This document shows positions 34,000 to 43,673 of a stretch of 64,000 nt of DNA, one piece after another. The notes beneath the pieces are model-generated. The model worked only from the letters and a program-made list of their open reading frames with translations, had not been told where the DNA came from and did no database searches. The position numbers were made by a program, and so were the translations under genes. Source of the DNA: Pseudomonadota bacterium (lineage in GTDB: Bacteria; Pseudomonadota; Alphaproteobacteria; UBA2136; UBA6156); NCBI GenBank assembly GCA_016125035.1, contig WGMN01000004.1, positions 30,432 to 94,431 of the forward strand, in the 5' to 3' direction. Within the stretch, counting starts at the first letter, position 1, and the number at the start of each line of letters is the position of its first letter.

Positions 34000-34268
34000 G
34001 GCGTGACCTTGGTTTTGTTGATGCGGTAAATGTAGGCGAAGATCTCGGCCACGATGGCGTAGACCTCGACCGGGATCTCGGTGTCGACCTCGACCTTATC
34101 CAGGATTTCCATCAGGTCGGCGTCTTGGTGCAGGGGCACGCCTGCGGCTTGCGCGGCGGCGATGATGCGCGTAGCGACCTCACCCCGCCCCTTGGCGGTG
34201 AGGGTGGGCGCGCCTTGCTTGGATTTATCGTATTGCAGGGCGGCGGCTTTGGGCTGCGGCGTTGGCAT
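33996..34268 (-). CDS. Stand-alone FlhB C-terminal-domain protein
   Basis: The 90-residue protein matches the cytoplasmic end of FlhB/YscU: AALQYDKSKQGAPTLTAKGRG, then IIAAAQAAGVPLHQDADLMEIL and the closing VYAIVAEIFAYIYRINK. The NPTH autocleavage site and membrane part are absent. Such FhlB/FlhX proteins can replace the cleaved FlhB domain in substrate switching. ATG 34268 was chosen; longer ORF sequence upstream lies in a divergent promoter region facing fliK. Confidence 0.8.
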   Translation of the reverse strand: MPTPQPKAAALQYDKSKQGAPTLTAKGRGEVATRIIAAAQAAGVPLHQDADLMEILDKVEVDTEIPVEVYAIVAEIFAYIYRINKTKVTP

Positions 34269-34354
34269 GGGCCTTGCATTTGTTGGTTGGACGCCGGCGC
34301 GCGGGTTGCGTGCACAGGTGAGATCGATTGTACGCGAAAGAGGGCCAGGTTGCC

Positions 34355-35965
34355 ATGACAACAACTGCAGCGGTGATGACGGCATCGGCAACCGGGGCCG
34401 GCAACGCCGGGATTACACAGACCAGCATTGACGGCTTGTTTGCGTTGTTTCTGGGCGGTGCGGCGGGGGATGGCGGCGGCACGGATGCCGGTGCGGATTT
34501 GCTGGGGTTGTTGGGTGGAGACACGGCCGCCGGGGCGGCAGGATTGCAGGCTACCCAGGTGCAGTTGGGTGATGATAAAGCGGTGGATGTTCAAGGTGAT
34601 AGCGACACGGTGAGTGCGTTTTTGCAGCAGGTTACGGCGGTTTTCCAGAAGGTGATCTTAGACGGTGGGGTGCATGTCGGGAGTAGTGACAAAACCGCCG
34701 AATTGGCCACCGCCCTGACCAAGCTGGGAATGGACCCCGACCAGGCGCAGCAGATGGCGCAGCGGGTTGAAACGATGATGGATCTGTTGAAGAAATCGGG
34801 GATGGATGAGGGACAGGGCGACACCGTGGCGGCGATGCTGTTGACGGCGATGATGAGCCAGCAGGGTGGGGCGGCGTTGCGCGTGGAAGTGGCCAGCCAA
34901 GGACAGGGCGTGCGGGTGGATGTGGCGGAAAAGTTTAAGATTTCCGGCCCGTTGAGTGGGGAAGACCTGTTGGCCGCGGTGGTGCGGCAAAACGCTGCGA
35001 AAAGCGGCGAAACGCTGCAAAAAGGTGCTGATGGAGCGGCAACAGCGCTGCCGCAGGCGGCAAAAAGCGGCAAGGGCGGCAAGGACATTGAAGGGAAAGA
35101 TGCGCAGCCGCGCAAGGCGGTGGTGCAGGTGAGCAAAGACAGTGATGGTGCCAACGCGGTGGCGCTGGTATTGCCCGCGCCCGAGCAGGTGAAGGCCACG
35201 GCGCAGAGCGATGCGGCGGCGCCGGTGGCGGTGGCCCAGGCCGATGCCAAGCCGGAGGTGAGCCAGTTGGTGGCGGCCCCGCAGCAGGTGCAGGCGGTGG
35301 CCAAGGAAAGGGAACTGGAAAAGCCCAGCGGCGAGACGGTGTTTGCCTGGAAGGCCGACGACAACGGCCACGAGACCCTGGTGGCCGTGCGCCCCGCCCA
35401 TGGCGGCAATGACGCCAGCTGGCTGGGAGCGCAACAGCAGGCCGCCGCGCAAAGCGCCAAGGTGGCGGATGCCGGGTTGGACGCCGCCGCGCAGGCCGAT
35501 GCCTTCAGCCAGAAATTGGCCACCGCCCAGCATGCGCGGGTGGCCGAGCAGGTGGCCGTGCAGATGAAGCCGCTGGCCGACGCAGGTGGAGGCACCGTGC
35601 GCATGACGCTGAACCCGCCCGAGCTGGGGCAGGTGCGCATTGAGTTGAGTGTGCGCGACGGCGCGGTGCATGGTTCCATTTCCGCTGACAGCACGGTGGT
35701 GGTGGAACAGTTGGCACGCGAGTTGCATAGCTTACGCCATGGGCTGGCAGATGCCGGCATGAAACTGGGCGAACAAGGAATTAACCTGATGTTAAGCAAC
35801 AACGGCCACCAGCAGCAAGGCCACGGGCAAGGCGGCAACGCCAACCCGCAGGGCATGGCCGGCTGGCGCGCGCCGGGTGAGGATTTTACCCCGGCAGGCG
35901 TGGAGGCTGAAGTGCCCGCGGCCGCCTGGGTGGCGCCCGACCGGGTGCTGGATATGAGCGTTTAA
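34355..35965 (+). CDS. fliK: Flagellar hook-length control protein FliK
   Basis: FliK measures hook length and flips export specificity. The N-terminal 370 residues are Ala/Gln/Val-rich and low in complexity. The C-terminal Flg_hook domain is clear: GGTVRMTLNPPELGQVRIEL, VHGSISADSTVVVEQLARE and LRHGLADAGMKLGEQGINLM. ATG 34355 gives 536 residues. The linker contains several GCGGCGAAACGCTGC-type repeats, and peptide pieces SGETL and ALPQAAKSGK match the CheA linker. flgD and flgE follow, a standard hook set. Confidence 0.92.
   Translation: MTTTAAVMTASATGAGNAGITQTSIDGLFALFLGGAAGDGGGTDAGADLLGLLGGDTAAGAAGLQATQVQLGDDKAVDVQGDSDTVSAFLQQVTAVFQKVILDGGVHVGSSDKTAELATALTKLGMDPDQAQQMAQRVETMMDLLKKSGMDEGQGDTVAAMLLTAMMSQQGGAALRVEVASQGQGVRVDVAEKFKISGPLSGEDLLAAVVRQNAAKSGETLQKGADGAATALPQAAKSGKGGKDIEGKDAQPRKAVVQVSKDSDGANAVALVLPAPEQVKATAQSDAAAPVAVAQADAKPEVSQLVAAPQQVQAVAKERELEKPSGETVFAWKADDNGHETLVAVRPAHGGNDASWLGAQQQAAAQSAKVADAGLDAAAQADAFSQKLATAQHARVAEQVAVQMKPLADAGGGTVRMTLNPPELGQVRIELSVRDGAVHGSISADSTVVVEQLARELHSLRHGLADAGMKLGEQGINLMLSNNGHQQQGHGQGGNANPQGMAGWRAPGEDFTPAGVEAEVPAAAWVAPDRVLDMSV
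34984..35076. repeat. Array of GCGGCGAAACGCTGC-type elements in the fliK linker
   Basis: A 20-bp unit occurs twice in tandem (GCGGCAAAACGCTGCGAAAA, GCGGCGAAACGCTGCAAAAA), followed by further GCGGCAACAGCGCTGCCGC and GCGGCAAAAAGCGGC pieces. Each unit is an imperfect palindrome. Confidence 0.75.
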
Positions 35966-35980
35966 CGGGGGAGAACGGGG

Positions 35981-36826
35981 ATGACCACATCAACCAACGG
36001 CGTGAGCGGGGCACTGACCAGCCTGGCCACCGGCGGCAGCGATGCCGCGCTGAAGAATGTGAACTTTGACACCTTTTTGAAATTGCTGGTGACCCAGCTG
36101 AAAAACCAGGACCCGCTCAACCCGATCGACGGAACCCAGTTTACCAGCCAGATCGCGCAGTTCAGCCAGTTGGAGCAGACCATTAACGGCAACAACTATC
36201 TTTCTCAGCTGCTTGACCAGCAGGCTTATGGCCAGCAGACCCTGGCGGCGAGTTTTATCGGCAAGGACGTGCTGGTGCCCGGTGACCAGATTGAGAAGGC
36301 TGCCAGCGGTGACACCACCTTTGGCTACGCGGTGACGCCTGCGCCGGCGCAGGACGGTGGCGACGGCCCCGCGGCCCGCGACGTGAAGGTGAGCATTTAC
36401 GACAGCAGCGGTGCCACCGTGCGCACCTTTGACGGGGACCCCACCACCGGCCGCCACCTGGTGACATGGGACGGCAAGGACGACAACGGCAACGTGCTGC
36501 CCGCCGGAAGTTATACCGTTGGAGTGAGCGCCGCAGATGCCGATGGCAAGGTGGTGGCCAGCAGCGCCTTTGCGCTGGGCAAGGTGGACAGCGTGCTGCT
36601 GGATGGCACCAACGCTTACCTCTCTCTCACCGATGGGCGCCAGGTTGGTATCAGCGACGTGATGGCGGTGCAAAACGAAGCAGGTGTGGTGAGCACGGTG
36701 AACAGCAACGGCACCACCACGCCTACCACCACCGGCAGCACCGACACCAGCGGCGACAGCAGTGGCAACGGCGGCACGGATACCAGTGCCGATGGCGGTG
36801 GCGACACCACGAGCGATAATTCCTAA
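35981..36826 (+). CDS. flgD: Hook assembly cap protein FlgD
   Basis: FlgD caps the growing hook. The N-terminal part has the family motif FDTFLKLLVTQLKNQDPLNP followed by EFTSQIAQFS-like sequence. The C-terminal half has the Ig-like fold (GRHLVTWDGKDDNGNVLPAG). A Thr/Gly/Ser/Asp-rich tail of about 50 residues is extra. It follows fliK by 15 bases and precedes flgE. Confidence 0.94.
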   Translation: MTTSTNGVSGALTSLATGGSDAALKNVNFDTFLKLLVTQLKNQDPLNPIDGTQFTSQIAQFSQLEQTINGNNYLSQLLDQQAYGQQTLAASFIGKDVLVPGDQIEKAASGDTTFGYAVTPAPAQDGGDGPAARDVKVSIYDSSGATVRTFDGDPTTGRHLVTWDGKDDNGNVLPAGSYTVGVSAADADGKVVASSAFALGKVDSVLLDGTNAYLSLTDGRQVGISDVMAVQNEAGVVSTVNSNGTTTPTTTGSTDTSGDSSGNGGTDTSADGGGDTTSDNS

Positions 36827-36857
36827 CCATTAACAAAGAACAAGGAAGGATAACGAC

Positions 36858-38813
36858 ATGGGTTTGTTTGGAGCGATGACCGCCAGTGTGAGCGGGTTGG
36901 GCGCACAGGGGCAGGCGATCAGTGTGATCTCGGACAACCTGGCCAACACCAACACCATTGGGTATAAGGCCAGCCGCAGTTTGTTCAGCCAGCTGGTGAC
37001 CAGCGCCGGGGCCAACGGCACGGCCTATAACTCGGGCGGTGTGGGCACCAGTGTGCAGCGCGACGAAAGTGCGCAGGGGAGCTTTATTGCGTCATCGAGC
37101 AAGACCGACCTGGCGATTTCAGGCAAGGGGTACTTCCGCGTGGCGGACCAGGCGAGCAACGGCACCAGCACCAGCTACTACTACACCCGCGCGGGGAGCT
37201 TTAGCGAAGACAAGAGCGGCTACCTGGTGAACCCGGACGGTTACTACCTGCAAGGCTGGCGCACCGACACCGACGGCACCGTGCTGAACGTGCAGAACCT
37301 GCAGGCGGTGGAATTGCAGAGCGTGGGTGTTTCCGCCCAGCCGACCACCGAGTTTTCCATTGACGCGAACCTGACCAGCACCGCCGCGCTGAACACCAAC
37401 TATGACACCAGCGGTTCGCTGGCCTCGAGCCTGGCGGCGATTCGGGCCGACCCGACACTGGCTGACTACACCACCGATGTGCGCGTTTATGATGCGCAAG
37501 GTGGGGCGCGCGACATGACCGTGGCGTTTACCAAGCGGGCCTCGAACGTATGGGATTGGAACCTTTACACAGACGGCGCCAACGTGCAGGGCGGCACCGC
37601 CGGCACCAACACGGCGCTGGGCAACGGTACGCTGGAATTTAACACCACCGGAACCTTGAAGTATGCCACCGGCACCAGTGTGACCGCCGATTGGTCGGGA
37701 GGTGTGACGCCCAGCACCATGACGCTGAACTTTGGCGACTACACCGGCGGCAACGTGGTGAGCAGCGCCAGCGCCGGGTTGAGCTTTACCGACACCACCG
37801 TGCCCGCGGTGGACTCTACCACCATTGCCGGGGCCAACGGCTTTGATGCCTTCAGCACCAGCCTGACCGCAGGCACCTACACCCTGCGCCGCATTGATGC
37901 CACGCACGTGGCGTTGTATGACTCCACCAACACCACTGCGGTGGGGACAGACGGCAGCGTGCTGCTGACAGGGAGCGACCCGCAGACGGTGAGCTTCCCC
38001 AGTGTGGGGCTTTCCATGACCACCACCACCGGCTTTACCGCCGGCGTGACCGGCACCGCTGACGGCAGCCCCGTGGGGACCTTTACCGTGGGCACCACCG
38101 ATGCGGGGAATGTGCGCTACATTACCAGCGAGGACACCACCGCGCTCTCGGCCGGGACCTATATTATTAAAAAGACCAGTGCCACCACCATGGGGCTTTA
38201 CGCCAGCAACGGAACCACCTTGCTGGACAGTGCCAGCATTGGCAGCAGCGGGACGCGCGAAGTGTATTTCTCGAACAGCAAGGTGCGCCTGACCGTGGGC
38301 AGCGGCTTTGACGAAACCGCCGGCACCTACCCCACCCAGATAGGCAGCTTTACCGTGACCACCGCCAGCAAGCTGAAGGAAGGTTTGGGCAGCGACGGCG
38401 TGACACAGCTGGCCGCCAACTACGACACCAACAGCATTAACCAGAACGGGTTTGGTGCCGGGACGATCTCTTCCATCTCGGTTGATGAAAACGGTTTTGT
38501 GAGCGGGATCTTCACCAACGGGGAGGTGAAGAAGCTTTATAAAATTGCGCTGGCGGTGTTCCAGAACCCCGGCGGGTTGGAAGCCCTCTCGGGCAGCTTG
38601 CTGCGCGCCACCGACAGCAGCGGCAACGCGCTGATGAAGGATGCAGGTGTGGGCAGCACCGGCCGGTTGGTGAGTGGGAGCCTTGAAGGTTCCACCACCG
38701 ACATTGCCGGCGAGTTTTCCACCATGATTGTTGCGCAGCGCGCCTTCCAGGCCAGCGGCAAAGTGATTACCACCGTTGACCAAATGCTGGCTGATCTGAT
38801 GCAGCTGAGGTAA
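36858..38813 (+). CDS. flgE: Flagellar hook protein FlgE
   Basis: The hook subunit is 651 residues. The rod/hook N-terminal signature reads GLFGAMTASVSGLGAQGQAI and then NLANTNTIGYKASRSLFSQL. Large variable Thr/Gly-rich domains form the middle. The C-terminal helix has FSTMIVAQRAFQASGKVITT. It is longer than the roughly 400-residue E. coli hook protein because of added surface domains. GAAGGA precedes the ATG. Confidence 0.94.
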   Translation: MGLFGAMTASVSGLGAQGQAISVISDNLANTNTIGYKASRSLFSQLVTSAGANGTAYNSGGVGTSVQRDESAQGSFIASSSKTDLAISGKGYFRVADQASNGTSTSYYYTRAGSFSEDKSGYLVNPDGYYLQGWRTDTDGTVLNVQNLQAVELQSVGVSAQPTTEFSIDANLTSTAALNTNYDTSGSLASSLAAIRADPTLADYTTDVRVYDAQGGARDMTVAFTKRASNVWDWNLYTDGANVQGGTAGTNTALGNGTLEFNTTGTLKYATGTSVTADWSGGVTPSTMTLNFGDYTGGNVVSSASAGLSFTDTTVPAVDSTTIAGANGFDAFSTSLTAGTYTLRRIDATHVALYDSTNTTAVGTDGSVLLTGSDPQTVSFPSVGLSMTTTTGFTAGVTGTADGSPVGTFTVGTTDAGNVRYITSEDTTALSAGTYIIKKTSATTMGLYASNGTTLLDSASIGSSGTREVYFSNSKVRLTVGSGFDETAGTYPTQIGSFTVTTASKLKEGLGSDGVTQLAANYDTNSINQNGFGAGTISSISVDENGFVSGIFTNGEVKKLYKIALAVFQNPGGLEALSGSLLRATDSSGNALMKDAGVGSTGRLVSGSLEGSTTDIAGEFSTMIVAQRAFQASGKVITTVDQMLADLMQLR

Positions 38814-38829
38814 CGCGTGAGAAACATTT

Positions 38830-38900
38830 CGAGGTGGCCCAGGAGACCCCGGCCTTCGCCGGGGTGGTACTCGGCTAAGGCGGCAAGCCGCCAAGCCTCG
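38830..38900 (+). ncRNA. Candidate structured RNA or compound terminator between flgE and fumC
   Basis: A 71-nt segment starts CGAGG and ends CCTCG, closing a multi-branch fold. It contains ACCCCGGC-CTTC-GCCGGGGT (38846-38865) and GGCGG-CAAG-CCGCC (about 38880-38893). A further hairpin, CGTAA-CTAG-TTTACG, follows. There is no U-tract after either stem, so simple termination is less likely. It could be the flgE 3' end, an attenuator for fumC or a small RNA. Confidence 0.35.
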
Positions 38901-39030
38901 TAACTAGTTTACGGCTGGCCGGAGTCTCTCTCTCCCCTTGTTCCATCCCGGCTGGTGCGTAAAGCGAGGGCGGTGCAGGTAGCATCGCCCTTAGTTTTTG
39001 TTAAGATGGGGGCAAGCAAGGACAAACGCC

Positions 39031-40449
<1,419 letters not shown>

Positions 40450-40451
40450 CC

Positions 40452-41456
40452 ATGCGTTTTTTGGCATCGTTGATTTTGGCCCTGCTTTTGGGGGCGGTGG
40501 CTTATGCCGGGTTCTGGTGGTTCAGCCTGGCGTACAACGCCGCCGAGATGCGCGGCGCGGTGGAGCGCACGTTGAACGTTAAGTTGACACACGGCGAGGC
40601 GACCTGGATACCCAACCTGATGAATGTTCAGGTGCGTTGGGACAGTGCCACGGTGGACTTTAACCTGGGGCCGTTGGCGCAGGCCACAGCGCAGAATGTG
40701 GTGATGGTGAGCGGGTTCCTTTCCAGCGACAGGTGGCGGCTGGAGCTGCCCGACACGGTGACCCTGCGCATGACCAACGGCAGCCTGGTGATGATGCGCA
40801 GCAAGAACGCCGAGCTTTACCACCTGGTGGATGAAGGCGGGCGGTTGGTGTTCCGTGCCGATGAAATTACGCTGATGAACGAACAGGGCCTGCCGATTTT
40901 GCGGGCCCGCGATGTGGTGGTGGAGCAGCGCCCCGGCGACAAGGGAGTGCGTTTGAGCCTGCAAAGTGTGCCGGTTCTGGCCGGGGATGCGCGCACGGCG
41001 GCCGGGCAAATGGTGGTGCCCGAAGAGGTGCTGGCGGTATTGATGGCGGGGATTGGGAAGGACTCTCGGCCCGACCTGCAGACATTGCTGCATGTGGTGA
41101 CCGACACCCTGCAAAAGACCGGAACCACCCTGACGCTGGAAAACCTGAGCCTGCACAGCGGTATGGCCAGTGCCGCCCTTTACGGCACCTTGCAGGTGGC
41201 GGGCGACGGGACATATGCCGGGCAGTTGCTGGTGGCGGCGCCGACGGCACAGCTGGCCGACTGGGTGAGCAAGGCAGATGTGGTGAAGCCGCGCGACGTG
41301 CCGGAGAGCATTGGTTGGCGCGCCGCGCAGCGCAAGATGGAAGGGGCCGAGCCTTCCATGCGTGTGGAAGTGGCGCCGGATAAGTTGCTTATCAACGGTT
41401 ACTCGGTGGGGCCGGTGCCCCATGTGGCAGATGTGGTGGCGCGGTTGTTGCAGTAG
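40452..41456 (+). CDS. DUF2125-like membrane-anchored protein
   Basis: The 334-residue protein has an N-terminal anchor (FLASLILALLLGAVAYAGFWW). A beta-rich extracytoplasmic part follows, with WRLELPDTVTLRMTNGSLV and other lipid-transfer-like strands. Overall layout resembles alphaproteobacterial DUF2125 proteins, whose role is unknown. It is coupled to fumC (2-base gap) and to the amidase gene (start one base after its stop). Confidence 0.55.
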   Translation: MRFLASLILALLLGAVAYAGFWWFSLAYNAAEMRGAVERTLNVKLTHGEATWIPNLMNVQVRWDSATVDFNLGPLAQATAQNVVMVSGFLSSDRWRLELPDTVTLRMTNGSLVMMRSKNAELYHLVDEGGRLVFRADEITLMNEQGLPILRARDVVVEQRPGDKGVRLSLQSVPVLAGDARTAAGQMVVPEEVLAVLMAGIGKDSRPDLQTLLHVVTDTLQKTGTTLTLENLSLHSGMASAALYGTLQVAGDGTYAGQLLVAAPTAQLADWVSKADVVKPRDVPESIGWRAAQRKMEGAEPSMRVEVAPDKLLINGYSVGPVPHVADVVARLLQ

Positions 41457-41457
41457 G

Positions 41458-42033
41458 ATGGTGCCGGACTCCCCCTTGGTGAAGGCCGTGCGTGAGAGCC
41501 CCAACGGCCGTGCGCGAAAGCCGGAAGAAGCGCTGCGTTTTGTGGTGGTGCACGGCACCTGGATGGGGAGCGATGAAGCTGCGTTGGAGAGGTTGTGCGA
41601 CCCGGCGGCGGAGGTTTCCGCCCATTATTATATAGACCGCGCGGGCGTGGTGACGCAGCTGGTGCCCGAGGCGCGCGTGGCCTGGCACGCCGGAGTGAGC
41701 CGCGCCGAGCTGGACGGCCGGATGGTGGAGGGCTTGAACGGCTGGAGCATTGGCATTGAGGTGGGCAATGCCGGGCCGTTTAGAGGTGTGCCCGGCAAGG
41801 CGGCTGAGGCAGAGGTGAGTGAGGAACAGTGGGCTGCCGCAGAGGCATATAAGGATGTGCAGTATGTGGCGTTGGTTGCGCTGTTGAGGGATATTATTGC
41901 GCGCAACCCGGGGATTGGCCCCGCGCGCGTTTTAGGCCACGACGAGGTTGCGCCCGGGAGGAAGAGCGACCCCGGCAAGCACTTTGACTGGGCGCGGCTG
42001 GTGGATGCCGGAGTGTGTGGGGAGAAGCTGTAA
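41458..42033 (+). CDS. N-acetylmuramoyl-L-alanine amidase, AmiD/AmpD type
   Basis: The Amidase_2 zinc hydrolase cleaves the bond between muramic acid and the stem peptide. The zinc ligands appear as His in FVVVHGTWM, His in VLGHDEVAPGRKSDPG, and Asp in the same segment. HYYIDRAGVVTQLVPEARVAWHAG is the typical core. There is no signal peptide, so it is probably cytoplasmic and acts in wall recycling. It is 191 residues. Its stop begins an inverted-repeat element. Confidence 0.9.
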   Translation: MVPDSPLVKAVRESPNGRARKPEEALRFVVVHGTWMGSDEAALERLCDPAAEVSAHYYIDRAGVVTQLVPEARVAWHAGVSRAELDGRMVEGLNGWSIGIEVGNAGPFRGVPGKAAEAEVSEEQWAAAEAYKDVQYVALVALLRDIIARNPGIGPARVLGHDEVAPGRKSDPGKHFDWARLVDAGVCGEKL

Positions 42034-42110
42034 GAAGCAGTTAGAAGCTGATAGATGTCTGGCGCGAGGCGCCGTGGCTATCAACTTCTGTCAACTCTAT
42101 CAGCTCTTGC
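42022..42110. repeat. Inverted-repeat element between the amidase and a convergent membrane gene
   Basis: The left arm repeats AGAAGC with roughly 10-bp spacing (AGAAGCTGTA, AGAAGCAGTT, AGAAGCTGAT). The right arm, on the other strand, repeats AGAGCTGAT, AGAGTTGAC and AGAAGTTGAT. AGAAGCTGATAG (42043-42054) pairs with CTATCAACTTCT (42078-42089). The centre is a perfect GGCGC-GAG-GCGCC hairpin (42061-42073). Both arms begin at the stop codon of the flanking gene. Confidence 0.85.
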
Positions 42111-42606
42111 TGAGGCCTAGGCGGCGTTTGAGGCGCTTGAGGAAAGGCACTTTATCGGCGCTTTTGAGGGCCTTGCCCGCTGATTTGGAGACGGTTATCC
42201 ACGGCGAGATTTTAAGCACGATGGGTGCCAGCACCGAGTAGACCGGCATGAGCAGCGTGCCCAGCCAGGTGCCCGCCACCCAGGTGAAGATGGAGGTGAC
42301 CCAGCCGGCGAACAGAGCGGCGATAGGGGTGAAGATGCCGCCGATGAGGATGCCGAGCAGCCCGGTGACCGCCGCGATGAGTGCGGTGACGGCCCCGGTG
42401 ATGAGCGCGATGATGGGGAAGATGAGTGTGGCGGCGATGAAGGACAGGATGGCGCCGATGAGCCCGCCGAGCACGGCAAGCAAGGTGGAGAGCGGGCCGT
42501 TGAGGCCGAGGAGATCGTACCCGGTGAGGAACAGGGCCAGGGCGAGGAGGGTGAAGGTGCAGAAGATCCATTCCCACCAGGAGGTGATGAAGTGCAGGGG
42601 TTTCAT
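42100..42606 (-). CDS. Hypothetical membrane protein with Gly/Ile/Ala-rich spans
   Basis: ATG 42606 gives 168 residues (MKPLHFITSWWEWIFCTF…). It has five or six hydrophobic spans, one after another, with sequence such as GLIGAILSFIAATLIFPIIA, and a basic C-terminus (KRLKRRLGLSKS). No family is recognised. The last codon of the gene is part of an inverted-repeat element. It lies downstream of rnpB on the same strand. Confidence 0.55.
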   Translation of the reverse strand: MKPLHFITSWWEWIFCTFTLLALALFLTGYDLLGLNGPLSTLLAVLGGLIGAILSFIAATLIFPIIALITGAVTALIAAVTGLLGILIGGIFTPIAALFAGWVTSIFTWVAGTWLGTLLMPVYSVLAPIVLKISPWITVSKSAGKALKSADKVPFLKRLKRRLGLSKS

Positions 42607-42644
42607 GCAGGTGAGTGTAACAGGAGCGGTGGAGAGATAAAAGA

Positions 42645-42660
42645 AGGGGGCTTGCGCCCC
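42645..42660 (-). terminator. Terminator after rnpB
   Basis: On the minus strand GGGGGC-GCAA-GCCCCC is followed by TTCTTTT. It lies about 10 bases beyond the mature 3' end of RNase P RNA. Confidence 0.8.
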
Positions 42661-42669
42661 CATATGCTC

Positions 42670-43036
42670 CCTTTTTTGCACCGGTAAGCCGGGTTCTGTT
42701 CTGCATTGCTGCAGTGGCTGCCATTCATCTGCGTTGCCGGTTGCCCGGAACGTCAAGCTGCCAACCCGGGTGACGCGTGGACGCAAGCCGCGCCGCTGGC
42801 CACCCCTATTTGGCATTGCACCCTCCGGCAGGTTGCCTGGCCCGCGAACATCGCTGTTTGCGGCGGTGGGCTCTTACCCCACCTTTTCACCCTTACCCCT
42901 TGCGGGGCGGTTTGTTTCTGTGGCCCTGTTGGTTGCGCGTGGGATAACGCGCACCTGGACGTTATCCAGCCGGTGGCTTGTGGGTGCCCGGACTTTCCTC
43001 AACCCTTTCAAAGAGCTGCGGCAGCCTGGTGCGCGG
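42670..43036 (-). ncRNA. rnpB: RNase P RNA
   Basis: The catalytic RNA of RNase P trims tRNA 5' ends. On the minus strand the conserved 5' block GAGGAAAGTCCGGGC is seen, then GGTAAGGGTGAAAAGGTGGG-type CR-II/III sequence. CCAAATAGGGG and the 3' block CAGAACCCGGCTTACCGG follow. The terminal helix forms between GCACC at the 5' end and GGTGC at the 3' end. Length is about 367 nt (ends are estimates), normal for type A RNA. Confidence 0.96.
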
Positions 43037-43038
43037 CT

Positions 43039-43067
43039 TTTGTGGGCTGCGGGGGGCGGTTTGTCAA
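43039..43067 (-). promoter_or_regulatory. Promoter of rnpB
   Basis: On the minus strand a perfect TTGACA -35 box (43062-43067) is followed after 17 bases by CACAAA. This places transcription start within a few bases of the RNA 5' end. Confidence 0.6.
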
Positions 43068-43181
43068 GGGGGTGGAAAAAGGATTGCGGTAAGGAGGGAT
43101 TGGTTGCATAAGGCGCGAAACCGCGATGCGGGGGACTGAACTTTTTACTTGGAAAACCGGCCTTAGGGCCAGGAGGTGAGG

Positions 43182-43460
43182 GTGGCGAAGAAACCCAAAA
43201 ACGATCTGGCGTTGCTGGATAACAAAATCAGCATGGCCATCAGGGCCAGCAGCCAGGCGCCAGGGGTGTGGAAGATGGCCTGGGCCCACGTTTATATACA
43301 AGCCAAGGCGTTCAAGCTGGCCTTGGTAAGTGTGGATGAATCGCGCTTACCGCCGGCGATGATTCAGGATCTGCGCGTTTTTTGGCTGACGCTGCGAGGA
43401 ACGGACAAGCCGAGCAAGTGGGTTTCCCTGGAATTGACGAACCAGCTGGCGGTGAAGTGA
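43182..43460 (+). CDS. Hypothetical protein, 92 residues
   Basis: GTG 43182 follows AGGAGG at good spacing (GTG 43176 is too close). The product starts with a basic segment (AKKPKNDLALLDNKISMAI) and is otherwise helical with no known motif. It has its own strong terminator. It lies between divergent rnpB and the mraZ control region. Family and role unknown. Confidence 0.6.
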   Translation: MAKKPKNDLALLDNKISMAIRASSQAPGVWKMAWAHVYIQAKAFKLALVSVDESRLPPAMIQDLRVFWLTLRGTDKPSKWVSLELTNQLAVK

Positions 43461-43475
43461 ACCGCCGGACAGGTG

Positions 43476-43510
43476 AGAAGGCCTCCCCCCATGGGGGGGG
43501 CCTTCTTTAT
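43476..43510 (+). terminator. Strong terminator before the mraZ region
   Basis: GAAGGC(CT)CCCCCC and GGGGGG(GG)CCTTC enclose ATG and are followed by TTTATTTT. Confidence 0.88.
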
Positions 43511-43568
43511 TTTGGCAAGGTGCGCGTTTTTTGGGCGGGGAGGGGTGTGTTCCGCCCGGGCGGCGGCA

Positions 43569-43589
43569 TTATCCACGAAGTTATCCACA
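43569..43589 (+). promoter_or_regulatory. Two tandem DnaA boxes upstream of mraZ
   Basis: TTATCCACG (43569-43577) and the perfect consensus TTATCCACA (43581-43589) lie in the same orientation with starts 12 bases apart, about 215 bases before mraZ. They may couple dcw transcription to DnaA. Binding is untested. Confidence 0.5.
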
Positions 43590-43638
43590 GGTGTAAGTGA
43601 ACTTTTTTGCGGGTTGGAGGCATTTTTATGTTGCTTTG

Positions 43639-43673
43639 TCCCATGACATCCCATATCTTCCCACTGTCGCCCA
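43639..43673 (+). promoter_or_regulatory. MraZ operator: four 10-bp-spaced boxes
   Basis: TCCCA occurs at 43639, 43649 and 43659, and GCCCA at 43669, exactly 10 bases apart. On the other strand this is TGGGN N5 repeated four times, the known MraZ recognition pattern. It suggests autorepression of the dcw cluster. Confidence 0.85.

Noticed and set aside
38830..38900. The 71-nt structured region as a tRNA
   Set aside because: Length is close but there is no T-arm GTTCGA, no 7-bp acceptor stem and no plausible anticodon loop.
43569..43589. DnaA boxes as a replication origin
   Set aside because: Only two boxes, no AT-rich unwinding region and no dnaA, dnaN, hemE or parAB genes nearby; a regulatory role is more likely.
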